The notes under the pieces were generated by a model, which was not told the origin of the DNA, did no database searches, and saw only the letters and a list, made by a program, of their open reading frames with translations. From assembly GCA_000024525.1 (NCBI GenBank), contig CP001769.1:3877001-3941000 (forward strand): DNA of 64,000 bases, in the 5' to 3' direction. The translations under genes were made by a program, and so were the position numbers. Source of the stretch: Spirosoma linguale DSM 74 (lineage in GTDB: Bacteria > Bacteroidota > Bacteroidia > Cytophagales > Spirosomataceae). Shown in pieces: positions 9,280 to 18,518 of this stretch (the first letter of the stretch is position 1; each line of letters begins with the position of its first letter).

Positions 9280-9300
9280 GGGTCGAGCTTTACTCGACCC
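9280..9300. terminator. Terminator-like hairpin between convergent genes
   Basis: The stem GGGTCGAG (9280-9287) / CTCGACCC (9293-9300) overlaps the stop codon of the minus-strand gene ending at 9290. It lies 80 nt after the kinase stop. There is no strong T-run, so it may act as an mRNA 3' end rather than a classic terminator. Confidence 0.55.
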
Positions 9301-11761
9301 GTACTCGCGCATCGCCTACGCCCGGCATTCCTGATCGGGTAAGGCCTTCTGCCCGAATCCGAAGATTGGTTTTAGCATCAGATGTAAAGAATGAAACGGT
9401 GGCTTTCCCGTCTTGATCAGTCTGGATCATGGGTGTCCAGAACAGCGTTGTTCGATAATCCGGGCGAGCATGCTCAGGCTTTTTAACGTCATAACGGGGA
9501 GCGTAAAACTCTCTCCGGGGTGCATAGCCGGGTAGTTTGGCAATGAGCATCCCCGGCGTTACATCTTTCGAGAAATCATAATCCGGCTTACCTCGTTTGG
9601 TGAGGATTGAAATAACGCCACCTCCAGCCCGCGATCCATAGATAGCCGCCGAAGCGCCTTTCAGGACATCCACCCGGTCAATGTCCTGCACCGATACGCC
9701 CATAACCCCCTGCAAGTCCATCGGCATACCGTCAAGTACGAACAACGGTTCAACCGGCCCATTAAAATTGGCGGCACCCCGAATTTGCACCCGGGCGCTC
9801 AACCCGTTGCCGGTTACCTGCACACCCGCAATTTGCCCCTGAATAACATCCAGAAACGTTAACCGCCCGGAGGTATTGACTTGATCGAATTTGACACTGG
9901 CATCCGGCGTACCATAAATAACTCTCGAATCCTGCTCCTTATACTTTTTCGCTTTTACAGTCACCGCATTTAACAATACTTCGCCGTTGCGCCGGATCTG
10001 CCGCTCAATTTCCTGATATTCTTTGGTTCGCCGGATAAAGTCGGCCAGTTCATCACGCCTAAATTCGAGTGGGTTGTACGGTACTTTGAGGATGGTTACC
10101 GGTGGGACAAGAAGCTGATCGAGGGTGATAACCAGATTTCGGTTTGCACTCCCTTTCAGGCCCTGGATCATGACGGTTGTGGTATCCGTGAAATCAAGGT
10201 CATAAGCGGCATAATTGCCGGCTTCATCGGTATCACCAATCAGGATATCACGTGTACTGTCCCGTTTAGCCAGCATAAACGTAAGCTTAACTTTTCCGCC
10301 AATATCTTTCTGATTAGGCCGGATAACCCGTCCTGTTAGCGACAAGCCCCCTTCCAGTGGATATTTGTTTGGTGGTATGGTTCCCGACAGCACATCGACC
10401 CAGGCAAATCGTCGCCAGCCCTGGGTCATCATCAGTATATCCAGCTTCAGCCACCGGTCCGGATTGGCAGATTTGAAATAATAATCGGGTTGTTCGATCG
10501 TACCAGCTATATCAGACGCCAGCAGCAGATGTGACCGGATGGTGGACCCGTTAGCGTCTACTTCGGGCGCGAGTTGCGCATCGACAACAGCCAACGACAG
10601 ATTAGCAGCTTGTGGTTTGCCGTTTGCGTCGGTCGTCGTCACGGTCAGATTAACCTGCTCACGATTCCGATAGGCTGGTTTATCCGCCACCAGAGAGACG
10701 TTGATCTGTTCGGCCCGATGAATAAATATCAGTCGCTCACAAACGGGCTTATTGGTTTCGTCAAAGACCGTCAGTTGGGTAATACCTTCTGGAAACTGAG
10801 CACGCGGCAGGCGTACCATAGCCAGCTTTTTGACAAATGGAATCCGGGCCGTCTGATAAATCTGCCCTCTTGTCTGCGCCACCAGCGTTATTCGGGCAGT
10901 CGTATCAATGCCGGTTTTATTGTGCATGACATACACCAGCACATTGTCTTTATTCGTCAGATTTTCGACCTGCATACCTACACCCTCCTGCTGAACCGCA
11001 GGGAGTGGATAAGCAGCTAACGTTCCATCAGGAAGTGGCACATAAGCCGTGTAGGTCTGAGCGGGTTCGGGTTTAAGTATAAAGAAGCCCATACCCAGGT
11101 GCGAACTGGAAAAGCCGGTAACGGTATCCTTGCGGGTATCCAGCACAAAGCCTTTTACGTCTACCCCCATCCCCGACGAATTGACGGCTTTAAACGCCAC
11201 CCGGCCTCCCAAACCCATAAGTAACTGCCCGCCTTCGGGGAGAAACTGTATATCAGGACGATTGCTGGCTTGAGCACCCGTATTCTTTTCGGCACCCGTG
11301 TCGGGACGAAGAATCGTTAGCGTCTTGGTGAAAAAGTAAGCCTCCGGGTAATTCCGCATGAAACTGGTGTAGGCGCGGAGTTGATAGCTTCCGGCCGCTA
11401 AGGAATCAGGCAACGTCAGCTGGCCAGGCGCATAGCTGTTTGTGGCCCGGAGCTGGGTCCGTAAACGAACACGTCTGGCCATGGGGTCTACCAGATCGAC
11501 ATACAGCACCCGGCTGAGTGTATCGGCTTCGTGCGAACTTCCGTTGACGAGATAGCCTTTCAGCCAGATCGTTTCGCCGGTAAGGTACGCTTCCCGATCA
11601 GTATGAATGTATACTTTCTCGGTAGGCCGCTGCTGGTTATAAAGACGAAACTGGTCGAGTAAACGTTTAATAAACTCGTCATTATACGTTCGGAACGCAA
11701 CGAGTAATGTTACTACAGGAAGCAAAAACAACCCAGTTAACCTAAAAGTAGTTGAGCGCAT
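9290..11761 (-). CDS. MG2-type macroglobulin-like protein with a TonB-receptor plug domain
   Basis: 823 aa with an N-terminal signal/anchor segment. After it come macroglobulin-like beta domains (TEKVYIHTDREAYLTGETIWLKGY split around residues 45-68; PAYRNREQVNLTV about 360). Near residues 660-740 a SusC/TonB-dependent-receptor plug domain is seen (VLDGMPMDLQGVMGVSVQDI, DVLKGASAAIYGSRAGGGVI). No transmembrane beta-barrel follows; the protein ends with an A2M-like strand segment (LFWTPMIQTDQDGKATVSFF). It is probably a periplasmic-facing outer-membrane protein of unknown function. Similar architectures are known in Cytophagales annotated only as plug-domain proteins. It is divergent from the gene at 11836. 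Confidence 0.75.
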   Translation of the reverse strand: MRSTTFRLTGLFLLPVVTLLVAFRTYNDEFIKRLLDQFRLYNQQRPTEKVYIHTDREAYLTGETIWLKGYLVNGSSHEADTLSRVLYVDLVDPMARRVRLRTQLRATNSYAPGQLTLPDSLAAGSYQLRAYTSFMRNYPEAYFFTKTLTILRPDTGAEKNTGAQASNRPDIQFLPEGGQLLMGLGGRVAFKAVNSSGMGVDVKGFVLDTRKDTVTGFSSSHLGMGFFILKPEPAQTYTAYVPLPDGTLAAYPLPAVQQEGVGMQVENLTNKDNVLVYVMHNKTGIDTTARITLVAQTRGQIYQTARIPFVKKLAMVRLPRAQFPEGITQLTVFDETNKPVCERLIFIHRAEQINVSLVADKPAYRNREQVNLTVTTTDANGKPQAANLSLAVVDAQLAPEVDANGSTIRSHLLLASDIAGTIEQPDYYFKSANPDRWLKLDILMMTQGWRRFAWVDVLSGTIPPNKYPLEGGLSLTGRVIRPNQKDIGGKVKLTFMLAKRDSTRDILIGDTDEAGNYAAYDLDFTDTTTVMIQGLKGSANRNLVITLDQLLVPPVTILKVPYNPLEFRRDELADFIRRTKEYQEIERQIRRNGEVLLNAVTVKAKKYKEQDSRVIYGTPDASVKFDQVNTSGRLTFLDVIQGQIAGVQVTGNGLSARVQIRGAANFNGPVEPLFVLDGMPMDLQGVMGVSVQDIDRVDVLKGASAAIYGSRAGGGVISILTKRGKPDYDFSKDVTPGMLIAKLPGYAPRREFYAPRYDVKKPEHARPDYRTTLFWTPMIQTDQDGKATVSFFTSDAKTNLRIRAEGLTRSGMPGVGDARVRVE

Positions 11762-11835
11762 AGAAAAGATTTCAAACAGCAGTATATCCCTTTATCCTTA
11801 CAGTGACTAATTTAGCAAAACCTCTCCCTTAACCT

Positions 11836-12495
11836 ATGACCTTATCCGTTCAAAAAACAGCGCTTGTTTTAGGGGCTACCGGCCTGATCGGTAACCTGCT
11901 AACGCATCAGCTTGTCAACTCACCAGCTTATTCGATGGTTAAAGTGCTGGTGCGCAACCCATTGACCTGGCAGCACCCTCACTTGCAGGAAATTTCGTTC
12001 GAATTTGACCACCCGAATGGATTAATCATACAAGCCGACGATATATTTTGCTGTTTGGGGACAACCATGAAAAAAGCGGGGTCGAAAGAAGCGTTTCAAA
12101 AAGTAGACTACCAATATCCGCTGACGGTTGCCCAAATGGGGCTTACCAACGGAGCCAAACAGTTTGCCATCGTTACATCAATGGGAGCTGATACCGAATC
12201 ATCGTTCTTTTACAATCGAGTCAAAGGTGAAGTTGAGCGTGACCTGGCTGCGCTGAACTACCCGACGCTACTTATCTTTCGACCCTCACTCTTATTGGGC
12301 AACCGCGCTGAACAGGGTGAAAACCGGCTCGGCGAACGACTGGCAGAAGGAGCCATGCGCTTATTCAAGCCCCTGATTCCGGCCAAATACAGAGCTATAG
12401 AGGCAAGTAAAGTCGCCAATGCCATGCTTTCTACCGCGCAGCAGGGAATGACGGGTAAAACCGTTTTTGAATCCGATGTACTACAATCTTTTTAG
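11836..12495 (+). CDS. NAD(P)-binding short-chain/NmrA-type oxidoreductase
   Basis: 219 aa with an N-terminal Rossmann motif ALVLGATGLIGNLLTHQLV, CCLGTTMKKAGSKEAF in the middle, and a YNRVKGEVE segment carrying the Tyr/Lys pair (Y-N-R-V-K). This resembles the HTATIP2/YwnB group of atypical SDRs. It is predicted cytoplasmic. The substrate is unknown and it appears to be a single-gene unit. Confidence 0.8.
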   Translation: MTLSVQKTALVLGATGLIGNLLTHQLVNSPAYSMVKVLVRNPLTWQHPHLQEISFEFDHPNGLIIQADDIFCCLGTTMKKAGSKEAFQKVDYQYPLTVAQMGLTNGAKQFAIVTSMGADTESSFFYNRVKGEVERDLAALNYPTLLIFRPSLLLGNRAEQGENRLGERLAEGAMRLFKPLIPAKYRAIEASKVANAMLSTAQQGMTGKTVFESDVLQSF

Positions 12496-12560
12496 CATAG
12501 GTCTTCGGCTTCCGCATACTTTACAATAAATAAAGCCACCTATCCCTCATCCTTAGCCAA

Positions 12561-13781
12561 TTACATATCAGCCAGATTTATCTGCAATAGTTGATTGGCC
12601 AATTTATTTAGTTGTTGTTCCGGCCCCTGTATATGAAAGGTTATATGTCGATGTTGTTGCGTGCCTCCGGGGCTTAGCTGGGCGGCTGGTGATGACGACT
12701 CCAACTCATAAAACTGTCCCATTTGAGGCTGACCTGGTTTCATCGGTCCATCATTGTAAGCGTTTACCACATCTCCGGAGAACGGCTCTTTTTGCAGCTC
12801 CCAGGCCGAATTGACATACTGTTTAATTACAGGGTCAAAGTCGTACGTAACAAGCGTTAACGTTTGGTTAGCCGGATCATAACTACCGATCCATTTTGTA
12901 GCCCGCGCTGGCGATACCCCAATTTTACTACGATAGTTGGCATCAGCCGTAAACAGAGCAGCTGTTTTGCCAACTCGTAACCGGTTAGCGGGCACTTTAC
13001 CGAAATACGAATCATTGATGGGCTGCCCCGCCCCCGGCCGGAATGGAACTATGATCGTGGCTTTAGGAGACGCATTCATCATCCCCAGAATCCAGATCGA
13101 CGGCATTCCCGTTTGCGTTGTCCAGGCTTGCTTGCCTTTATTGGTGATTTTGTTGTCCGATTCGATACCAACCACCTTTAACGAACTGGTTTCCTGGCCA
13201 AGCTGAGCATTAATTTCGGCTTTGGTCAGCAATCGAACGGTACGCTCGATACCCAGATCAAACTGGGTTCCGGTATAGTTTGTCAAGGCTACATCACGCG
13301 TGAAGCGAACCGACGAAGCGCTGCTTTCTACACGGGTGAAAGGCTCTGAATCAATGGCTGCTGGCGTTTGCCAATGTGTCGCATCAAAAGGGTCTCCCGG
13401 TTTGAAGTACAGCGCAAACTGGCCCCCTTCGGGCCCAAGCCAAAATCGATCCTCTCCGCCAAACGCATTCATATGCGGGAGGAGTTTACCCGAGCTGATC
13501 AAGTCATAATTGATCCAGCCATAACTTGATTTCCCGTCGGCACTGCTCGTCATAACACGACCCTGATAGGCTGGACAGATAAGTGCACGGGCGTCTCCAT
13601 TTTCCAGTTCGACTAAATCGGGGTGATGACGTTTTAGAAACTGCCGGTCTTTGGCAAAGGCAGATGAGTCGGGTGAAGTATCCAAAGCTGTGTTATTGGT
13701 TTGTGCTTCGCTGGTTTCCGTTTTACGACCCGAGCAGGCCATTAGCGACCCCAACAAAGCTAACGCGACGATTTTATACAT
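12561..13781 (-). CDS. DUF6786-like lipoprotein
   Basis: 406 aa with lipobox LMAC near residue 16 and a linker rich in Thr/Ser/Asn. The body contains LICPAYQGRVMTSSADGKSS, NAFGGEDRFWLGPEGGQF and IGSYDPANQTLTLVTYDFDP. From memory these match a Bacteroidota family (DUF6786) of unknown function that looks like an all-beta, possibly carbohydrate-related fold. It is envelope-anchored. It is divergent from the GNAT gene at 13862, leaving an 80-bp shared promoter region. Confidence 0.65.
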   Translation of the reverse strand: MYKIVALALLGSLMACSGRKTETSEAQTNNTALDTSPDSSAFAKDRQFLKRHHPDLVELENGDARALICPAYQGRVMTSSADGKSSYGWINYDLISSGKLLPHMNAFGGEDRFWLGPEGGQFALYFKPGDPFDATHWQTPAAIDSEPFTRVESSASSVRFTRDVALTNYTGTQFDLGIERTVRLLTKAEINAQLGQETSSLKVVGIESDNKITNKGKQAWTTQTGMPSIWILGMMNASPKATIIVPFRPGAGQPINDSYFGKVPANRLRVGKTAALFTADANYRSKIGVSPARATKWIGSYDPANQTLTLVTYDFDPVIKQYVNSAWELQKEPFSGDVVNAYNDGPMKPGQPQMGQFYELESSSPAAQLSPGGTQQHRHITFHIQGPEQQLNKLANQLLQINLADM

Positions 13782-13861
13782 AACAGGGTAAGATGCAAGG
13801 CGAAAAATGACGAACTTGAGAACGTTATGTAGCCTGATAGTCTACATGGCTATAAATCATC

Positions 13862-14323
13862 GTGCCTACTCAATCTACTTTCCCAAGCAACCTTACCATC
13901 CGGCCAGCTACGCAAACTGACGAGTCCGCTGTCTACGATTTTCTGTGTACGCTGGAGGAGACAACACTTGACCGCACGTCTTTCAGTGCAATTTTCCATC
14001 GTAATACAGTTAGTCCACTCGTTCATTATCTGGTCGCCGAAAAGCAGGGAGAAGTGGTCGGCTTTATTAGTTGCCATGTTCAGTATCTACTCCACCACAC
14101 GGGCAAGGTCGGCGAAATACAGGAATTGTTTGTCCGTCCAGAGTTCCGCAACCAGCGTATTGGCCAGCAGTTGGTAGCAACCCTGACAGCACTAGCCATT
14201 GAAGAAAATTTCGTCAATCTTGAGGTGACGACCAACCAGAAACGCGCCGATACCATCCGGTTTTACGAGCGCGAAGCATTCATCCGAACGCATGTTAAAT
14301 TAGTTAAACCTATACAATCCTGA
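13862..14323 (+). CDS. GNAT N-acetyltransferase
   Basis: 153 aa. The GTG start at 13862 is used because it gives the conserved N-terminal beta strand NLTIRPATQTDESAVYDFL. The acetyl-CoA loop is visible as VRPEFRNQRIGQQLVATL (R-x-x-G-x-G/A type), followed by NLEVTTNQKRADTIRFYER. The acceptor is unknown. Its stop overlaps the start of the serine hydrolase (TGATG), so the two are translationally coupled. A 6-bp inverted repeat ATGTAG/CTACAT (13827-13847) just upstream may be an operator. Confidence 0.88.
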   Translation: MPTQSTFPSNLTIRPATQTDESAVYDFLCTLEETTLDRTSFSAIFHRNTVSPLVHYLVAEKQGEVVGFISCHVQYLLHHTGKVGEIQELFVRPEFRNQRIGQQLVATLTALAIEENFVNLEVTTNQKRADTIRFYEREAFIRTHVKLVKPIQS

Positions 14324-15237
14324 TGCGCTTATTAGCTGTTAGCCTTCTCTTTTCTATTTATTCATTTGTTACAAACGGTCAATCGTCCCAAAAACGGGAT
14401 GCCGTTCTGGAGCGCAAACTTCAGACGGCGTTAAAGGGCTTTCGAGGAGATGTTGGCGTCTATGTCCACAATTTAAAGACGGGGGTAACGGTAGCTATCA
14501 AGGCCGACACCTTATTTCCAACGGCCAGCACGATTAAAATACCAATCCAATGCGGTCTTTTTGATAAAATTCACAAAGGCGAATTGACGTACGGACAAAC
14601 CCTGATTTATAAAGACTCCCTTCATTATGACGATGGCATTGTCGGTTCTCTTAAAGACGGGGCTAAAATTCCCTTGAGTGAGGTTGTCATGCTCATGGAA
14701 ACCGTCAGCGACAATACCGCCAGTTTATGGTGTCAGGCGCTGGCAGGCGGAGGCACAGCCATTAATACCTGGCTCGAGAGTAACGGATTTCGCAAGACAC
14801 GTGTCAACTCACGCACACCGGGCCGTGAAGCAGATCGGACGCGTTACGGTTGGGGACAGACTACGCCCCGTGAAATGGCCGACCTAATGACCTACATCCG
14901 CCAGGGCCGCGCCGTCAGTCCGGATGCCAGCGAGGAAATGTACCGGAATCTTGGCCGTCAGTATTGGGATAACGACGGGCTGTCGCAGGTGCCGCCGGAT
15001 GTAAAAACGGCTTGTAAGAATGGAGCCGTCAACCAGTCGCGCTCAGAAGTTGTGCTTGTACACGCGCCCCATGGCGATTATGTATACTGCGTTATGACGA
15101 AGAATCAGCAGGACGAGAGTTGGGAGCGAACAAATGAAGGTTTTGCTCTTTTACGCAACGTCGGGACTTTGTTATGGCAGCATTTCGAGCCGAAGTCTAC
15201 CTGGAAACCCAGTGCAGGCTACGAAAAATGGTGGTAA
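14323..15237 (+). CDS. Class A beta-lactamase-like serine hydrolase
   Basis: 304 aa with a signal peptide (about 1-20). It has the penicilloyl-serine fold: S69-T-I-K72 nucleophile motif, S129-D-N131, and K232-N-G in place of the usual KTG. The omega-loop region reads RVNSRTPGREADR, and a clear ExxLN deacylating Glu is not visible. True beta-lactamase activity is therefore uncertain; it may be a DD-peptidase/esterase-like member. It is translationally coupled to the upstream GNAT gene and ends at a strong terminator shared with the atp operon. Confidence 0.85.
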   Translation: MRLLAVSLLFSIYSFVTNGQSSQKRDAVLERKLQTALKGFRGDVGVYVHNLKTGVTVAIKADTLFPTASTIKIPIQCGLFDKIHKGELTYGQTLIYKDSLHYDDGIVGSLKDGAKIPLSEVVMLMETVSDNTASLWCQALAGGGTAINTWLESNGFRKTRVNSRTPGREADRTRYGWGQTTPREMADLMTYIRQGRAVSPDASEEMYRNLGRQYWDNDGLSQVPPDVKTACKNGAVNQSRSEVVLVHAPHGDYVYCVMTKNQQDESWERTNEGFALLRNVGTLLWQHFEPKSTWKPSAGYEKWW

Positions 15238-15239
15238 TA

Positions 15240-15276
15240 AATAAAGCCGCTTCTCAATATGAGAAGCGGCTTTATT
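15240..15276. terminator. Bidirectional rho-independent terminator
   Basis: The stem AATAAAGCCGCTTCTC / GAGAAGCGGCTTTATT has a 5-nt loop. It is symmetric, so it serves both the serine hydrolase (plus) and the atpH end (minus). Confidence 0.88.
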
Positions 15277-15345
15277 CTAAAGTGGTGCGAATGCATCTTC
15301 GCAAGTATCAGTAAACCAGTACGTGCGGGTCTCCCCGGCTCCAGA

Positions 15346-15885
15346 CTAGTTCAGGAACTTTAAGCGAATGTCGTTCAATTGACTACGGATCGAGCCATCA
15401 ACCTGACGGTCGCCTAAACGCAGGACATATCCACCAATCAATTTCGAATCGATCTTTTCTTCCAGTTCAACGGAGTTACTTCCCGTTGCCTTCGTGACCA
15501 TTGCCTTGAATGTATCACGCTGGGCAGCTGTAAGCGGAACAGTGGTAATAACGGTAGCCCGTCCAACCCCTTTCAGTTGGTCGTACTGACTGATAAACTG
15601 CTCAGCAATGGCGTCCATAATCCCCTCTCGGTTCTTTTTGCCAATGATTTCGAAGAAAGCCATCGTCATTGGGTTAACCCGATTGGCAAAAGCAGCTTTA
15701 ATGACGGCACTTTTCTTTTCTGCGCGGACAATGGGGTTCTTCAGCATCAACATCAGCGGACGACTTTGGTCAACTGTGTTTTTGAACAACTGCATGTCCT
15801 TGTACATCGTCTCGGTCAGGCCTTGCTCCTGCGCCAGATCTAACAGCGATTTGGCGTAGCGAGCGGCAACAGTAGCGACTGCCAT
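15346..15885 (-). CDS. atpH: ATP synthase F1 subunit delta
   Basis: 179 aa, normal length. It forms part of the peripheral stalk joining F1 to subunit b. Family features are the N-terminal helical bundle (ARYAKSLLDLAQEQG) and the C-terminal segment KIDSKLIGGYVLRLGDRQVDGSIRSQL in two blocks. It is the last gene of the minus-strand atp cluster here. Unusually, atpA and atpG do not follow; a terminator and a convergent gene do. Confidence 0.95.
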   Translation of the reverse strand: MAVATVAARYAKSLLDLAQEQGLTETMYKDMQLFKNTVDQSRPLMLMLKNPIVRAEKKSAVIKAAFANRVNPMTMAFFEIIGKKNREGIMDAIAEQFISQYDQLKGVGRATVITTVPLTAAQRDTFKAMVTKATGSNSVELEEKIDSKLIGGYVLRLGDRQVDGSIRSQLNDIRLKFLN

Positions 15886-15892
15886 AATCGAA

Positions 15893-16387
15893 TTAGTTTA
15901 AGCGTGAATTAGAGACCAGATCAGTTACTAACTTCTCCTGAGATGCTTTGTCGCTAAGCTCCTTACGAAGTACTTTCTCAGCAATATCGAGCGAAAGTGT
16001 AACAACTTCTTTTTTCATCTGGGCAACCAGTGCCAGGCGTTCGTTCTGCATCGACTCACGAGCCTGCTCCAGAATGCGCTGACCTTCGGCCGAGGCTTTC
16101 TCACGCGTTTCGGCCATCAATTTGTCAGCAGTTTCTTTGGCACCGCGCAGGATAGCTTCCCGCTCCGAACGAGCCTGAGCCAGTAATTTTTCGTTGTCGG
16201 CTTTCAGCGCGGTCATTTCGAGCCGGGTTTTTTCGGCCAGATCAAGCGCACTTTGAATGTTGTTTTCCCGTTCGTTCAGGCTCTCGGTAATGGGTTTCCA
16301 GGCGAAGGCACGAAGGATAAGAAACAGGCCGAGGAAAACCACTACCTGCCAGAATAATAAACCAAGATCGGGTGTGAGCAAATCCAT
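15893..16387 (-). CDS. atpF: ATP synthase F0 subunit b
   Basis: 164 aa with one N-terminal membrane helix (GLLFWQVVVFLGLFLILRAF) and then a long charged amphipathic helix. That helix includes KPITESLNERENNIQSAL and a Glu/Ala/Arg-rich coiled coil typical of the stator dimer. It lies 7 bp upstream of atpH and is separated from atpE by about 240 nt that hold a strong hairpin. Confidence 0.95.
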   Translation of the reverse strand: MDLLTPDLGLLFWQVVVFLGLFLILRAFAWKPITESLNERENNIQSALDLAEKTRLEMTALKADNEKLLAQARSEREAILRGAKETADKLMAETREKASAEGQRILEQARESMQNERLALVAQMKKEVVTLSLDIAEKVLRKELSDKASQEKLVTDLVSNSRLN

Positions 16388-16505
16388 GGATTTACGACCG
16401 CGCGAGCGGCTGATTTCGAGTTTTGATGTATAAGTTTATTGGTACGTCCACAAATTGGAATTCGTCAATCGTACAGCGGAATTCAACTCAATCTTTTGTC
16501 AGAGG

Positions 16506-16541
16506 ACGTCCGCCCATCGGCAACCCCAAATGGGCGGACGT
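16506..16541 (-). promoter_or_regulatory. Strong intercistronic hairpin between atpE and atpF
   Basis: A perfect 12-bp stem ACGTCCGCCCAT (16506-16517) / ATGGGCGGACGT (16530-16541) has a 12-nt loop. It sits in the otherwise gene-free 238 nt between atpE and atpF. There is no T-run in the operon direction, so an RNA-processing or stability element is more likely than a full terminator. It could help make more subunit c than b. Confidence 0.6.
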
Positions 16542-16625
16542 TTCTCCTAAATTGGGCGAGCAGGGGTGCCGGTGCCTAATGCAACCAGCCTGCTCAAACT
16601 CAGTTGACGGCTACGTCGCGCTGGC

Positions 16626-16898
<273 letters not shown>

Positions 16899-16963
16899 TT
16901 ATTAGTGAAACAAAAGATTGCAATTGAAAATCGATCACCTGAACCAACCAGGCAATGGCTTAC

Positions 16964-18097
16964 TTAACCTAATTCGGAAGTAGTACCTTCGTAACCAATG
17001 CCGTGGTCGGCATCGTGATGTTCTTCAACCGCGCTGCCGATGTACATCGCCGTCAGCAGAGTGAAGATAAACGCCTGAAGGAACGCTACCAGCAATTCGA
17101 TTAGGTTCAAAAAGAGGGTAAAGAACAACACAACCGGGCTGATCGCCACGCTCGTTCCCATACCACCCATGTTGTTGGCCATAAAAATGAGGCCGAGTAA
17201 GCTCAGGATGATGATGTGACCAGCGGTGATGTTAGCGAATAGTCGAATCATGAGCGACAGCGGCTTCATGAATACACCCACAATTTCAACCGGAATCATG
17301 ATGGGCAACAGCGCAACTGGAACACCCGTTGGCTTGAGGATGTGCAGCCAGTAATGCTTGTTCCCGCTAAACGTAACGATCACAAAGGTAATAACAGCCA
17401 GCACCAGTGTAACGGTGATATTACCCGTCAGGTTAGCTGCTCCCGGCAACAGCCCTAAAAGGTTGTTAACCAGAATAAAGAAAAACAGGGTCAGCAGATA
17501 AGGCAAGTACTTGGTGTATTTAGGCCCGATGCTTGGCTTGGCAATTTCGTCCCGAACGAACAGAATAATTGGTTCCAGGAACGACTGAATCCCGCTGGGA
17601 GCCTTGCCTTTATTTTTTGCGTAACCCCGGCTAACTGCCGAAAAAACAAGCAACATAATAACAGCACTGAGCAACAATGACGCTACGTTCTTGGTGATCG
17701 AGAAGTTGTAAACTTTCGCTTCATGATCAACCTCGCCCGCTTCATTGACCCGGTGAATTTTGCCGTGTACATTCTTATAGCCATTGTAAGTAGCTTCGTG
17801 GGCTAAGTTTGACGAAGAGAAAACTTCCAGACCACGATCTTTAGAATACAGAATGACGGGTAATGGCAGCGTAACACCATGGGCAAATTCCCAACCGTGA
17901 TCATCTTTAATGTGGTGCATAATCATGCCACCAACATCAAATTTTCCTTTGGCGGCTTTTGCCTCACCTTCATGATTGGCATGCGCTTCACCCTCGTGGG
18001 CATGCTCTTGTGCCTGGGCACCTACTAACGAACTCAGAATGAGAGCCGTTGCTAACAAAATCCTATTAATAGCCGAACGCAACATATGATGTGACAA
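16964..18097 (-). CDS. atpB: ATP synthase F0 subunit a
   Basis: 377 aa, longer than the ~270-aa enterobacterial form because of an N-terminal signal-peptide-like segment and a His/Glu-rich region (EHAHEGEAHANHEGEAK). The catalytic channel helix is seen as LMIRLFANITAGHIIILSLLG with the essential Arg. Such an extension is usual in Bacteroidota. It is followed by atpE and preceded by two small membrane-protein genes. Confidence 0.95.
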   Translation of the reverse strand: MSHHMLRSAINRILLATALILSSLVGAQAQEHAHEGEAHANHEGEAKAAKGKFDVGGMIMHHIKDDHGWEFAHGVTLPLPVILYSKDRGLEVFSSSNLAHEATYNGYKNVHGKIHRVNEAGEVDHEAKVYNFSITKNVASLLLSAVIMLLVFSAVSRGYAKNKGKAPSGIQSFLEPIILFVRDEIAKPSIGPKYTKYLPYLLTLFFFILVNNLLGLLPGAANLTGNITVTLVLAVITFVIVTFSGNKHYWLHILKPTGVPVALLPIMIPVEIVGVFMKPLSLMIRLFANITAGHIIILSLLGLIFMANNMGGMGTSVAISPVVLFFTLFLNLIELLVAFLQAFIFTLLTAMYIGSAVEEHHDADHGIGYEGTTSELG

Positions 18098-18104
18098 ATC
18101 GTTT

Positions 18105-18476
18105 TTACGAATCGCGTCGCAAGTTACGAGTCAACGTCCAAATCTCAAAGCCTGTATAACATATATATAGTACAAGAAAGTCCAAAACGAAGGTTCGGCG
18201 CTGGTCGATGTGCTGGAACAGAAAGAAACCAATAAAGGCCAGTCCAAGAATAAGTCGAGCTACGGTTGCTGCCATATAAAGGGGTATGAACCGCTCCTGA
18301 TTATCCTGTAAACCAGACTCTACCAGCCGATTTGTCAGGAATGATACACACAAAAAGAAAATCAGTAGGATCTTCCAGCTTGGGTGTAGCCAGGGGGTAG
18401 CAGAATATCGTTCGGCTACGAAAAATACAATTGCGAAAAACGCCGTAAATAAAATTGTTTTGATTATAGTGGGCAT
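18105..18476 (-). CDS. Small membrane protein in the atp operon
   Basis: 123 aa with about four hydrophobic segments (residues 5-21, 31-48, 66-86 and 96-114). It lies 7 bp upstream of atpB and 42 bp downstream of the atpZ-like gene, a slot that in other phyla holds AtpI-type assembly factors. The sequence is not clearly AtpI. A role in assembly or c-ring insertion is inferred from position only. Confidence 0.6.
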   Translation of the reverse strand: MPTIIKTILFTAFFAIVFFVAERYSATPWLHPSWKILLIFFLCVSFLTNRLVESGLQDNQERFIPLYMAATVARLILGLAFIGFFLFQHIDQRRTFVLDFLVLYICYTGFEIWTLTRNLRRDS

Positions 18477-18518
18477 CCCGCCTGTCAGTTGAAGTCAGTT
18501 CAAAGCGAACGTTCTAGA

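Noticed and set aside
14323..15237. Calling the gene an acquired antibiotic-resistance beta-lactamase.
   Set aside because: The motif set is incomplete, the context is chromosomal and GC matches neighbours; serine hydrolase is the safer call.
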